Source of the DNA: Nectonema munidae
Taxonomy: Eukaryota; Nematomorpha; Nectonematoida; Nectonematidae
Assembly (NCBI GenBank): GCA_030549495.1
Contig: JAUIRK010000862.1
Span: 62,001-126,000 of the forward strand
Reading direction: 5' to 3'
Length of the DNA stretch: 64,000 bases
Shown: in pieces, positions 12,367 through 26,800 of the stretch
Position numbering within the stretch: position 1 is the stretch's first letter
Layout of the letters: the number at the start of each line of letters is the position of its first letter
Translations under genes and position numbers: made by a program
Notes under the pieces: model-generated
Seen by the model: the letters and a program-made list of their open reading frames with translations, nothing else
Databases searched by the model: none
Told to the model about the DNA's origin: nothing

Positions 12367-12966
12367 ACTCTAGTCTAATCCTGAAAAACACATATTTTTT
12401 TACGAAAACACCGAGCCTTTCTGCAAAAATTCAAAAACGATGTTTTTTTACCAGAAAAACCCGTGTTTTCCAACCCTGATGTCTTGAGGTACACTACATT
12501 TGAAAATTACAGTAGGGTTAAATTTTGACAAATTGTGTTTTGAAATACAAAAGTACGATAATTTTAGGTTTCTTTTTGTATATAGCGAAAAGTTTCTTCG
12601 GAATTTTTGAATTTTTATGATAACACATATACAATATACATTGACATCTGTCTAAATTTTTAAGAAGTATATTAAACTTGCCTTTGCTAAGAATAGCTAT
12701 TATGATATCGGCATCAGCCCCCGCATTCGCGCATACAAAAATTTCACATCCGATATATCTCTAGACTCTAGTCTAATCCTGAAAAACACATATTTTTTTA
12801 CGAAAACACCGAGCCTTTCTGCAAAAATTCAAAACCGATGTTTTTTACCAGAAAAACCCGTGTTTTCTAACCCTGATGTCTTGAGGTACACTACATTTGA
12901 AAATTACAGTAGGGTTAAATTTTGACAAATTGTGTTTTGAAATACAAAAGTACGATAATTTTAGGT
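12170..12966. repeat. near-identical tandem duplication, 2 x about 400 bp
   Basis: The block beginning TTTGTATATAGCGAAAAGTT (12174 and again 12575) and ending GTACGATAATTTTAGG (about 12565 and 12965) is present twice, head to tail, with only a handful of differences. The unit contains the right end of the hAT-like MITE and a second short element ending CCGTGTTTTCCAACCCTG. The low divergence implies a recent duplication. Confidence 0.9.
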
Positions 12967-13939
12967 GTTCGCTTACAAGTTTGAGATTTGATTTTTAAAT
13001 TCCTTTCATCAAACATCAATCATACCTTTATTGATGAAGTCGAGGAAGATTACATGGAAAATTCTAAAAGGAAAAGTCTCGAAGTGTCACAAACACTGCA
13101 AAATAACGAAAAAATGATCCAACATGTTAATACTTTTTTTGGTATGAGTAGAATCGAAAAATCTGAGAATATTTTCAAATGTGGAAAAACAATTTCTCAA
13201 AAAGTGGCAAACGTTGTTTGAACAGTGGCAGGTACTAACGCCATTGTTGAGATAACTTTTCCAGCTTTAAAACATTTTTTGAATGATAAACGATTGAGAT
13301 TGAATTATCATGTAATTGAAAGTATACTTTTAATTATAATATTAAAACTTGTGTAAAATTAAATAAATTTGGTACTTTAAATCAAATCAATCTTACATTC
13401 AACATTTGGAAAATATGTCATTGAAGTCAAAAAATGGTAATATAAATTTGCCTAGCTCTTAACATTTTCCAACAGTCTATAAAAACTATAATGCGCATAA
13501 ATTAAACATACAAATTGTCTTATACATTTTTTTCGCAATTAATATACTCAAAAATACATCGATCTTAAATTTCGTTGTTACGGCAAGAATTTTGTCTCAG
13601 AATCTCGGTTACGGTTTGAAATATTTCCACGGTAAGAAAATTTCTAAGCTAAACCTACTGAAAGCTATTACTTAGTACATATGTACACATAGGGGTATTG
13701 GTCAATGTAAAATTGTTCTCCCTTGAACATGGAGATTATAATTAATTTTTTAATTACGTGATTTATAGAAAACAAAATATCAATAAAGGTGAATGAATCT
13801 ACCATATAATATATAAATCGGTTTTACGGCTACTTTCCCAGCAAGTTAGGGTCTAGCCGGTGTTGCAACTATGAAAAGACATATAAAAAAGACTACCTTA
13901 TTTTTCCACTTCCAATATCCCTATTTTGTTCATATAGAT
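12967..13939. other. intergenic; one unassigned short ORF
   Basis: A 77-codon plus-strand open stretch (12988-13221) is moderately protein-like (acidic N-terminal part, KRKSLEVSQTLQNNEKM) but matches no family I know. Near 13820, GGTTTTACGGCTACTTTCCC looks like a fragment of a dispersed repeat: similar text occurs near 7000 and, in another form, near 43660. Nothing else was recognised. Confidence 0.35.
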
Positions 13940-14254
13940 CAAGGATCGTCAAACTTTTTTTACCCGTCTACCCCTTCATAGAACATTTGTCTTCACATCG
14001 ACCCCACCCCACATAGAAATGTTTCATAAAAGCATTAATCAATGTCAACAATTAAGAGAGAAATAGAAACCAAAAATGTTTCATATATCCTACACTATAC
14101 AATGCCCTAAACTATGTTTTAAAAGAAAAAAGAGATTTATTACTATAAAGTAAAAAAAGCATAGAACAATTTGGTAAGTTTTTCTATCTTATCGACCCCT
14201 AAAGATCTGTTATGGACCCCCAGGGGTCGATATCGACCACTTTGCCGACCCCTG
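13940..14254. mobile_element. hAT-type MITE, 315 bp
   Basis: Begins CAAGGATCGTCAAACTTTTT and ends AGTGGTCGATA-related text, then TTTGCCGACCCCTG, giving an imperfect inverted repeat of the CAGGGGTCGGCAAA type common to hAT elements. The interior is non-coding. No convincing 8-bp target duplication remains. Confidence 0.75.
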
Positions 14255-14635
14255 ATAGACGAAGAAAAGTAATAAAATGAATTGGAAATGGTATGCAATG
14301 AAAGAATAAGGAAATGCAGGAAGTGTAAAAAAACAATTTATAAATACCAACGAATGAGTTACTACACGGCAAATGAAAAATGAATGAAAATTTTATCCTT
14401 ACTAAGACTATTTCTTAAAAGACTTTAAAAACATTGTGAGAATTTCAAATTTTCAAATTCGGAATAGAATCTAAAAAATAAAGATAAGTGTTCCAATTGC
14501 TGAAAAAAGTCAGGATATAAAATGCATAAAACATCGTATGAAGAAGCCAATTTCAAGATTCAAGAAAGAATTTAAGAGTTACGTGCAAAAACGTCTGTAA
14601 GAAGGAAGAAATAAAATGGGAAAAAATGCTAGGGA

Positions 14636-14812
14636 TTAAAAAGAAATACTTCGCTTGTCAGATCTTCTAACAGCTCTAGCAATGTTAGCTAGCTCCTCTA
14701 GCAGAGTTTCATAGCGATAAGCTTCGCGAATATCCGGGATATTGGTTCGGCGAATGTCATTACGAGCAACACCTTCGTTTTCATAATTAGCACCCAACCA
14801 ACTCTCCTTAGC
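14636..14812 (-). CDS. AMPD: AMPD last coding exon
   Basis: Encodes [20 protein letters not shown], then [17 protein letters not shown] and a short basic tail before stop TAA (14638-14636). It matches the conserved WLGxNY...NDIRRTNVPxIRxxYRYETL end of AMPD. Confidence 0.95.
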   Translation of the reverse strand, partial: AKESWLGANYENEGVARNDIRRTNIPDIREAYRYETLLEELANIARAVRRSDKRSISF

Positions 14813-17800
14813 CTAAGAAGAGTATTTGTCAGTATTTTGGAAAAAGTAATGAAAGAAGCTCAACTACCACCAATGTATCTTTTGGTTTTAGCACGTTTAA
14901 CACGATTCCTAATAGACAGGCTTCATGATCATGAAGGATAACAATTTTTACAATAATGTATCTTATCTTACATTTGTATAAACGGAGGTATTCCAGTACA
15001 AGGTATACTCAAAAAGCAAAAATGTGCTTCTCAGTGTCTTGAGTCAATTTCCATAATCACTTTAAAATATTTGAAAATAAGACAAGCGTTTGAATACATT
15101 TTTAAACTAGAGGAAATCAACCATCATAATAGTAGTCCTCAAATTAGACCTGGTAAAATACATCTTACTGATATTCACAAATGTCACATATCAGCAATTG
15201 ATAGCATCAGTCTATTAAAAGAGCTTTTACCATGAGTCCATGTGTGAACTTAACTATTAGCATTATTATTGGGTATCAGTGACGTAGTCAAAAGGGGCTC
15301 ACGAGACACATCAATCTCACTGAGAAAATTTTTTTATGAGCAAATATCTTTCCATTTCTTGTAACTTCTATAATATATTAAATGTTCAATTTTTAATGAA
15401 AAATAAAGTTCTTGTTTCTATTTTAAAAAAATTGTTAAGCTTGTTTATTTGTGCGTTTCTTGACTATTATTATTATTTAAAAAAAAGCCTTCCTAGCGTT
15501 AAGCGAAATATTTCTGTGCGTAGATAATTATATGATAAAGTGTCATGTCGAGGGTTGTGCGCGTAAAAGTAGTGATTATATTCACATACTGAATTGTATT
15601 TGAGTGAAAAGCTAGATCTTTGATTTGCATTTATGTTAAATAATAAAAATAATAATCTGGTAAATGCTTACTTCCTTACTGAAACCACTCATCAAACAAG
15701 AGTTTCTTGCCAGCTCGCACATATCAGTTGAGGTTAACTTCCAAACTTGAGCCGCAATGCTGTACTCCTCCATCAAAGGCTCCTAAAATAATAATCATAT
15801 AAGCACACGCTTGGAAATACAGGACCGAGTAATGCAAGAAAGATCTTCAAAGTTGTTGTTAAATCAATAAGTCAAAGATTAATACACATTTTCGAAATTA
15901 CGCTCAAGATAATCTGTTAGTATTATTTGACACAATTGCGAAGCTAGCATGTCCACAATCCTTGTTCCAAAAATGTAGCTACAATATTTTTTAAGATTTT
16001 ACTATTTGATTTAAACTTTTTAGACACCTTCATAAATTATATTGTAGTCAACACGAGTTCTTCGATGTATCAAATATTGCAAAATCAAAGGGTTCATGAG
16101 ATGATGAAGACCCTCTGATTTTAAATCAATTTTGTTGTTCGCTATATTGACATTTATGGGCAAATTTTAGAATTATTTAAAAAAAATATAAAAATTCATG
16201 AGTATAAAAATAGTATAATTCACCAAAATATAAGCTAAGTATGATTTTCAGTATACGTTAATCTCTGACGTCCGTACATTACACTGCACGGCTTCTCAAC
16301 CGTTGACAAATAGAGCACTTTTGGGCCAAAATGGAATTCAAATGGCATTTTTTTTAGAAAATATTTCAGGGTTGTGCATAAACAAAAAGTGTTGTAATAT
16401 TTTTTCAAGAACTCACTTTTTACATGAGAATTTAATTAAGTCAAAATTAAAGTTTCCTAGAAAGAATGAAGGATTTTCTTCATTTTTACTTGATAATGGG
16501 TGATTTTTGAATTTTTACGAATCTAATCAAGCAATTGAGACATAAAGTTTGAGAAGCCATGTATAACAACATGGCTTTTACGACATTGTCGGCTTTGAAT
16601 ATGCTAATATGAGGATTCATGCACGCAAGCGTGTAATTTGCGCTTTAGAAAACGATATTCGTAATTCCGAGTTATAGGTGCATGAACTTGGAAAAAACAC
16701 ATGGCTTCAGTAAGATGTCAAAAGCTTATCTGAGCACAGAATACGAATGATACAAATCTTTCTTCTTGTAATTTAGGCACCTCGAAGTTCATTTAATTTA
16801 AAATAAAGTTAATTTAATTTTAATAATTTGACAAATAAAATGATAAACGTTGGTTTGCATAGCATGCCTACTTTTTAACTGAAAACGATAGAAATTTAGA
16901 AAAGTCGCTAGCTGTGTCTGCTACTTACCAGGTCAAGGTTGTGGGGTAGAAGGGAAAATATGCGATTGCAAGTAACTTAAAAAAATCGGAATCCAACGCT
17001 AAGACTAGTACTTGAAAATTTTATATATTTTAAATCAACCTTTACTCCGGGAATCGACTAAAGAAGGACCACTGCGTATGCTTACGAAACTAAACTTATT
17101 TTTTTCATTTTTAAAATATTCAGGAGAAATTCACCTCGATTCCTCAATTGTAACACACCGACTCTGACTTAACTCAACTCCTTTTAAAATCTCGGAGTCC
17201 GAAAGCCTCTTTTTAATTTATAAACAAGGTAAACCCCAATGGCATGCAGTTAAACAAGGTAGTTAGAAATGAAAGGAAATATGAAAAGAGAAGTGCTTAT
17301 GTAGTGCAGTGAAAAGATGCTGAACAAAACTTTATTCTTATAAACAGGGAGAAGTGATGGCGATAAAGCACATCGTTTGCAAAGAATACTTTTGGAATAT
17401 TTTCAAAAATGAAAGAAAAGATTTATTTCTCAAAAAAAAAACTAGAACAATATTTTCCACTATTACGAGACATTAGGAAAGATTTAGCTTTGGTTTCATG
17501 CTTCGGTTATGCAGTATGGAAAATAAATAGATACCGTATGTGAAGAATTGATTGTGTAATTAGGCCATGCTTATCGACTAGTGTTGAAACGACACTTAAT
17601 GCCAACAAAGCATTTCAACCTTTGAGATCATTTTAGTTTGTTAGATACAAGGTTTCGCTCTACTTTCATCAAAGCTTCAAAATATACCCTTAGTTTACCT
17701 GATGTTTCAAGCTAATTGATGAACTCCTCATATATTAATCATGAATACGGAGAAACAACCATCGTATTTACACTTATATTCCAAGCTTGATTCTCACATT

Positions 17801-20800
17801 CCATTGATCGACAAAAACTTGCTACAGCCTTGAAAAATTATGGGCATCCCATACTCTCTTAATATTACAGTATACTACTACTCTACGTATTAAATCTACA
17901 TCTACTAAATACAGCATTTTAATATAAAACTCACCTTAGTGTAGTGAAACTGCAAAGGATCATCTGTGGAGAGAGAAACGCACAAACCACGTGACAAGTA
18001 CTCTTTTAGAGGATTCTTATGGTACTCCAGGAAAAGAGAATTATTGCTTAGTGGAGACATTGCAAGGCCTATTTGAGCCAAGTAATACAAGTATTGCAAC
18101 ACAGGTATCTGTTGAAAATATCAAAAAAATATTTATAAATATGCTACAAACAAATGCAACATTTGATTATATTGTAAGGTCTTATATTTTAAGCCTATTT
18201 GCTCAAATATCAAGATTTCAAATACAGAAAAAAAAAGTGAATTATCCAAACATAATAGGTTAATTTAACTAATTGTTTTGTTTGCATAAAGAGAAAGTGT
18301 TGATTATACGTGTTTTAGCTTTATCAGTTTCAAGATGTGCTGCTCGATGGTCGAGAGTGTAGCTTCGTATAAGAAAGAGTTTGGACTCAAACGCTCAACA
18401 CGCCATTAAATTATTTAAAGTTCTCAGCTCAAAATAACTTCTAAGGGTTGAAAAGGTATCTTATGGACAAAGGTTGTAAAATCAAATTAAATATTTATAA
18501 ATTGACATATAAAGCAAAATATATTTGTATCGTGATCATGATGATGACAATAATTAGTAAAATTTTTAAGAGAAATATTTCAAAGAACTACACATTGTTG
18601 ATATTTAAACAGTATAAGGAGGATGTTTAGCTTCAATTTTACAAGATTTTTCCCAATTGACAATGATGTGTAGAGAATCTCTAATAGTATTCAGGTTTTT
18701 CCGAGCTATACATCGCAGTTGTCTTTGATAACTACTAAGTTGCATGAAGTAGGTTCGATGCAGACAATTAAAAAGTAAGATAAAAAAATGTTAATTTTTA
18801 AATGTATTCACAAAATTTCAACAACTTTAAAATGTATGTAAAACAGTATTTATCGGTACTTATGGGTTATCTCCCCCCCCCCCCCCCACTCTAAAAATTT
18901 GTTTCCAACTTAATAATTTTAAAATACTAATTGATTAATAATTTTAAATATATAATTAAATATATATATTTAATTTATGAAAATAAATTAAACTAATTAT
19001 TATTTTTTTGCTGTATGATTTTCATTAGTTACACTATATAATATTTTTTACTAAGTTTTTTTTATATATAAAATATTTTTATATTTAGTCATTTATTATT
19101 TTTACTCATCATTTAATTCAAATAAAATTGAAAAAAAAATTTTTAGAGTGGGGGGGAGGGGGGGGAGATAACCCATAAGTACCTATTTATCAAATGCAAA
19201 AACGATAGTTATAGACTGCAACAACAACAACAACGTAATAGATCGAAAAACCCTGTATGTTATTGACTCGGTTCTTATTTTATTTGTTAAATAATAACCA
19301 AGATAGAGAAAGTGGAAATACAATAACTTTTATTATAAGGAAAAAAAGTATTTGGCACCATCAAAATAAAATTTTAAAACACATTTTCGATGAAAAAGAT
19401 ATTATAGAAGTTGTTGAGTAGGACGGACACTTAACAAAGACCTGCGGATAATGACAACCTCTTAGTCACAGAAAATGCGTGTATAAATTTAGTTTTGAAA
19501 ACGCTAAACACCATTTTTTCTTGAAATGAAATTTTTATCTTTCAATAACCAATTAGAGATATTGTCTATTCTAAATACTTGTGTTATTTTAGTAGTCGAG
19601 CTCAATGTTTAATGGGTTTGTGAGCTCGCTGTTCTATGACTACGCAACTGCTGAATCGCTAATTTATTATCTGACTAAATATCTGACTATGAACATCAAA
19701 ATATTTTCTTTAATATTTTGCAATTTCAACTCAAGTTGTCCACATTTATTCTGAATCCGTGGACGAGCATTTCTAAGGCTTTTTTCGCTATGGACCGCAA
19801 AAATAAAAAAAATTAAAATGTAGGTCATTAATGTTGCAAAATAAAACATATTCTTAACAGACAACATTTAAATTCGAGAAAAGAAGCTCAGTTTGTGATT
19901 ATTCAGTAATATTTTTTCTTTATTAAAAATTTTTATCATTCATAAAATTTCTTTAACTAACAGTCAAACATACTACGCCGGCGGTTCTCAAATGGAAGGA
20001 GAAGGGGAATTTCCTCTTTGGAGAAGAAAAAAATTGACAACGCAAACCAACAGACTCTAACTGAGGAGATGAATATATTAATACTTTAATTCACGTCAAA
20101 AAATCAAGAAGTATTTTTGTATATGCATTAAGGATTGTCTCCAGTTGTTTAGACATAAAAACTTAGATTTTCTGTTAAATTTTAGAAAAAAAATTTCAAA
20201 TGCAAACCCTGAGGGAGATAATTTAGACAAATGGTCAAAAGGGTCCCTGGCAACAAAGATGTTGAGAATCACTGTGCTTTAACAAAGAAAGTCAATACTC
20301 ATTTAGAAGAATAACCCTAGTAGAGTAAATTAATTTCCACCCGCCCAACCACATAAAAATGCATCAACATATAAAAAATCATCATTTCCCTCTTCTAAAG
20401 GTGTCTTCAAAAAACGGTTTCTTCCCAATTCTCCATGAACTCTGTCAATTTTTATGTGGACCCCGATACTGAAAAAAACATTATACTTTGCGTAATAAAA
20501 GTCCATGAGATATATTTTCAGTGAGCAAGAAGCCGGTTGCTAAATGTCGGGAGGAACCAGCTTCGCCACAGTGAGGACGAAGAACAAAGAGATTCAAGCC
20601 CTTCTGTCTGCATCGAAAAAAATATGAAATGCCAGATGAGTAGGAGTAAAAGAGGCAAAAGCTACTTCCTATAATGATTTAAAACGGACATGTTAGCCCA
20701 TAAGTAGTAGAGGTAGTATGAGTATGAAGGATTCTCAAAGTCATTCCAGTCTTCGGGGTATGGAGATGATGGGATGAAGTGCACATCTTCTGGTTTGCTT

Positions 20801-23800
20801 TCATCATCTACAGAGTCAAATCCTATCACCTAAAAGTAAATGAGGACAGGATTATACTCGGAAAAAGTCGGAAAAGCCGAATAATTACGTGCTTGAGAAA
20901 GGAGTGGATTTCGGGGTGACTCGAAGGATCATTTGTAACTTCAAAAAGAGGCAAAAAAATGTTTTCGATGATTTCTTGGAAATTTTTTACTTTGTCTTTA
21001 GCTTTAAAGATGTCGCTAAGAAAATAATTGAAATAAAAAAAAAGAAAGCCGCTTACAAAGTACAGTCAACCCCCAGTATTCGCAGGGGTTAGGTTCCAAG
21101 ACTACCCGCGAATACTTACAACCTTTATGAAAGTAATTTGTAGTTAATTATTTCGAATTGTATGCAGAAATTCTATAAGTTTTAGACTATTAATTTGAAC
21201 ATTTTAGCATCTTTTAAAACATTTAAAACTTTATTTATATATTATATATACTCAAACTTCTCTATACGAAAATGTTAAGTTCTTCTGTTATATATAAATA
21301 AAGTTTCAAAAAAGAACTTATAGAGTGGCCAATAATTGTACATGGATGGAATAAAAATTATATTCATAACAAAAAATTATTTTTAGGTTGTAAAAAAGAA
21401 AAAAATTGTAAAATTGGCGAATTGGTAAATTTTCCGCAAGTAGTTATTGCAAAAAACCACGAATGACTGAAACCGCAAATGCTGAATCGCAAATAGCGGG
21501 GGTTGAGTGTATATTTATACTTTTTACGTGGGGTTTATGAAAAAACATTAAAAGGGTCTAATATTGCAAGCAAGGAAAATCAAATCTATTGAAACCTTTA
21601 AAAATAACACTTAGATGTCTTCATCAGCCAATTTCTTCGACATAAACAAATAATTTAATTATTAAAGTATTTTTAAAGGATAAAGATATCCAAACTCGTT
21701 TGGGCGAGAGACTGCTTTCTTCAGAGGAAAAAAGATTTATGATTTATTAAGAACATAAATCTTTTTTCCTTTGAAGAAGGCAGTCTCTTGCCAAAACGGT
21801 TAGGAGCTATTAAAATATTATTTTTAATCAAATTACAACATGGGTAATAACATCAAAAAATCAATATTTATTAAATGTATTTTTAAGTTTACTTTAAAAA
21901 TCACAAGATGTATCAAAATCTCAAACATATATGTTATCTCATGACTAAATAAAAATACATAAATTCCAAAATTTTGGTTCAATGATTTTTGAATAATAAC
22001 TGATGATATTTCTATTGAAATCTTTTTTCTGCCTAAAGTTTTATTAACACAAATTAACGCTAAAAAACTAAAACCCGTCTAAAAAAAAGGTTAAAAAATT
22101 TAATTTTTTTTTCGTGTTTACAATCTTCAACGTACTTTTTGAATTATAACAAGCATATACCCAAATATAGTTTAAGATGGTAAATTTAAATTTGATTATT
22201 TAGTGAATTTGTTGAAAGAGTAAAAGAAGGATTCTTACATGGTAAAAAATAAAAAGATAGATAGAATACTAAAGGCGAGGTAATTGTATGAGCCATTTGA
22301 TGTGCTTTGAGTACATTTTGTTTCTCACTGCCCATTGGGCTAGCTTATCCCATTCATCTCGGGATAAACCATAAATCGATATTCTCAACTCCGCATTTTG
22401 ATACTTGCTTTCATTGATGTCTTGAAAAACTTCCTAAATAAAAAATCATTCAATCAGAAATATTGATTTTTTTAATAACAGAGATTACAAAGTTTTATAC
22501 TTTGAGATGAAAACAAAGTAGGACATTAAGAATAGGAGGAATGTATATAGGAATTTAATGCTCTTTTGTTATCTTTCTATACCCCGCTGCTTCGATTAGT
22601 TTGTTCGTCTTTGAGGATGAAGACGAGAAAAATTTTTAATGGCAAAAAAAGTTATTTTTCTATTTTAAGGAAAGTTTTTATTTGAAAAATTAAATTTTTT
22701 TATCAACCAATAGGATTTACATCGTAATACACTAAAGATATTTCTGAATTTGTAAAAAATAAAATTCGAATTGTTCAAATATTCGTAAAAAATAGAAATT
22801 TAAAAAGTAAGAAACTTTTGACCAGCTAAAAACATTTTACTAATAAACTATTCTATTTTCGGTTTTGATTATTTTATTATGGGTACATCTCCCAATTATA
22901 TTATTTCTAAATAAAAGTATAAAAAAAAGCTCGAAAGTAATAAGCATTTTTTTAATAAAAAATAGCAAATAAATATTCATTTTAAGGAGATTTAGTTTAA
23001 AGGCTGGGCCCATTATTTATTGTGTCAAATACGCAATATTTTAACAAATGACAGCAAAAAAACGACAATTTTTAAAAGCAAGCTTAGTTGAAGGTAAATT
23101 TAAAATAAATTTACATATGGTAAAAAAAATTAATTTTATGCATACGTGTGAAAAAAATATATACCAAAAAACTTTAATACAGATTCTTATGTTACTAAAT
23201 TTCGGTCTTTCCCAAATTTTGGACATTTAGAGACGAAACAGTTAAAAAAAAATAAATGGTAATGTACAGTTTAAAATGATACGTTCGGTCAACTTTATAC
23301 ACATTGTCAGCATTAATTGTTGACAAAAGTTTGCACATTTCATTTCAGATCCTTATATCCCTATCTTAAGTCCAGCTATGGAAGAATATACTTGCCTTGA
23401 ATTCGATATGCACAACTGGTATTTTAAAATATAAGTTAAAATTAATTTTCTAATATTTTTCCCAAAAGTCATATTTAGTGTATATGTGTATTATTTTAGT
23501 AACACACATTTTATTTTTGAGACTGCTCAGTCATGCATGAACAATTAATAATGCAGTTAAAAAATGAAAGAAACTTGGAAGCAAAAAGTCCATTCATGGA
23601 ATATGTAATTTATGGGGTTGATTCGTGATCGTAGTCAAGATCTTGTAGCAAAAAATGTTTGTAAACGGAATCGTCGGTCAAGATCTTTTGCCCTTTTTTA
23701 AAACTTTAATTTGAATTCTTCATTGTTCTTTCGTTGAATACTCTTTGTAAAAATATGGTTCTACCGAATTCATATTACAAGAAAAAATATTTATCACTCA

Positions 23801-26800
23801 TTCTTTTATTTTGAAAGAAAAATAATCATCACTTCTGAACAACAAAAGTCATCTTTCATCCGAAATTTGGACTTCATTAGATTCTTATGTAATAAGTGAC
23901 TTTTAAAAAAATATTAAAATTTTTGATTATTTATATGCAATGCAAAAATATTTTCATAAAGAAATTGTCCGCATGTATTTCCATTTTGGCCCAAAAGTAG
24001 GCGATTTGCCGAACGTTGAGAAACCCTCCCTACCCCTATGCTCGGAGTCTTAGGACAAAAGTGATCACTGGTCACTAAGTAATTGAAAAAGAAAAACAGA
24101 TGATTAAGCCATAAGCGAAGCATATTCCTGGAGCCAGTAGTACCATATGGTTTCTGCCATTTCGATTGGACTATCGATGCAGCTGCTAAAGTGTAACGCA
24201 ACTTTCGCACCTTAACAGTATCACACATTTTGGAGATAAAAGTTTTCACTCAGTTTCAGATAAAAATTGCTTTTTTGGACTGACATGTTACACTGTTATC
24301 GAGATGATCTAAAAAATAATTTGGGCGCAAAAAGAACATAGGAAAATTAAATAAACAATTTTTTCACAATATACTTAAAAATCTGAGTGATATATGGAAA
24401 AAAAGGAAATGATAAGAGGTTTACTTTTAAGATTCTCGCGAAGTATTTTCCATTGATATGATTGTTGGTTTTTAAGAATATTTCTCGAAGTCTACTTTCT
24501 CCAATAGGATTGTACTTTGCATTGAACTTGTCGAAGCGGTGAAAAGTTTCAAGATCCTGTGGAAAAGGAATGAAAGTATGGAATAAAAAGCGAGTTTCAA
24601 TAAATATGCTGTTTTACGACAAAAAATATTTTACTGCGTGAACGTCCAGCATGTCAACATTAAGGTCGTAAGCAGAGAGATTCATTGAATCAAAAACCTT
24701 AATAAAAATGCAGCAGGATTAAATAGATGAAAAAGCAAATATAATTTCAGGAGTCCATTGTCGAACTGATTTCAAAGAAGTGTTATCAAAAAAGTTATAT
24801 ACAATGAAAGCAGAGGAACACAATCTTGAAATTTTGAAGGATGGAGCAGGGAAATTATTTTTTCAATTAAATGTTCTGTCGGTGTTATTAGTTTTTTATA
24901 GAAGGTATATAAAAAATAAATTATTAGCACTCAATACAAATCTATTCACACCTTTGACGCCCTGATTATCTCACCCATCAAAGCTATTATTTTTTTTGTA
25001 AAAAATAAAAAATCTTCACATAAAAAAGTTGGTTTCGAAAAAAGAATTCTCATAAATGGGAACATTTATTGAAATGATTAATGCTTTATTTTCTCCAATT
25101 CCTTTTCAGAAGGCTTTGCATGGCTCAGACTTATAAGAAGATTGTTCCCACTAAAATAGTATGAATGACTCCCCACCACTAACTGCTCAGGAGTTGCTTT
25201 TCAAGCAATTGAAGCGATATGTGCCAGCCGGATTTTCACTCCGTCCAAATAGCGAGGTGACAGAAGTTACCCGAATAGGGCGTTTAGAGGATCTTAAAGT
25301 ATTTGATTATGCAGGACGAACTGATGTTGTCATAGTTTGTCTACCCTATCCAGCTAAAGGATACCCACAAACCTGGACGATTGATCCATTCCCAACCATA
25401 GTAGCAGACAACACATTGGCACTATTCCTTGTGGATTCCACGCTGAACTTAGATGGTGTTGTTGTTTCTGTGCTTGCCTTGGCCATGCCGTTGATCAATC
25501 GACCAGCCTGGCTTGTTGCTATTACAGGTGGAAAATCGGAATACCCTATCTATCCACCACTAGCATCACAATCTGCAACATTGAGAGAAATTGGTGTAGC
25601 TAACACAGCAGTCTGCTTGCCAACGCCCATTGTTTGCTATATTGTTCAAGAGCGCGAGTACTTTCTCTTCACTACCGAAACAACTATATCTTTGGAATCT
25701 AAGGTCTTCAGTATTATTGCCAATTTGTTTCCACACACTCTAGGTTGGATCTATGATCATTATCAAGTAAAAAGGTATTCCTATAAAGGCCATTTGAGTG
25801 ATACAACGGATGCCACTAATTGCCAAAAAAATAGCCGCTGTGGCGGCCTTATTTTGCTTGGGCCCTGCTTATACCCAAGGGGATTCCCTATCCAGCCATA
25901 TAGCTCGACGAGCAAAAGTTGCTTTAGTTGCGAGTCAAATTGACCCTCCTACAGCTGAACAAATAGATAGCACTCGAGCAGTGGTTAGCTGGATAGTGGG
26001 AGATGTTAGGCGTGATGTAGTTGAACTACTCGTCCGTGTTTTAGCAATAAGAGACGGAATCGTGTATGATCCATACACGGAAAAAAATTCTCTGACTCCC
26101 ATCACTCATGCTGAAGTTGGAGGAATTATGACACCGTTAGGTAAGGCTTTCTTAGAGCAAAGTACGCTTGTGTACGATCAATTCCAAACAACTACCATTA
26201 GATTTGGGGCAGTGATTCTAAAACCTTTCCCTGACTTAATTAAGGGATTACCTGATGTGTGGACCGAAGACTGTGATGCCTTAATCTCGGCCATTGGTCG
26301 AGTAGCTAGAGCACCATATGCTGGCTTGCAAGCTGTCATTCCAGATTGGCAGACAATCAGATCATTTCCACGCACTGTCTACACAGGACTTTTGTATTAT
26401 CAATTACATCTTAGTGATAAAAAGCAAATTCAAGAGTTTTCCCGCTATCAGGTGGATGGAGTCGGAGCTCATATCTCCAATATTGACGAAAGAGCAACTT
26501 GTCCTCAACTGGCAGAATTCCTCCCCGGCCCTACTATTGAAATCATAGCCACGTTAATTCAGGAAATGCCGGTGGAGAAGGTTGAGGGTCTGAAACCACT
26601 ATCAGATCCTCATTTTAAAAAACAATTGTTTTTTTACTTAATGGCTCAGAAATCTGACGGCCCCTGGTTCTTGAGAACTCTGGACATGGCTAGAACCAAA
26701 GAGTTGCGCAAGCTTCCAGGTCAAGCACAGACTCAAAACCTTGATATCTTATGACGTAAAGTGAGTAGTTTATTAAGAGCAGCTAGAGCCCTGCCTGATG

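Noticed and set aside
18300-18420. tRNA gene or tRNA-derived SINE head
   Set aside because: Some box-like text (GGACTCAAACGCTC) is present, but no cloverleaf with proper A and B boxes and spacing could be drawn.
23041-23230. Two opposed ORFs of about 60 codons
   Set aside because: AT-rich, lysine/isoleucine-rich on both strands, and within an AMPD intron. Chance ORFs.
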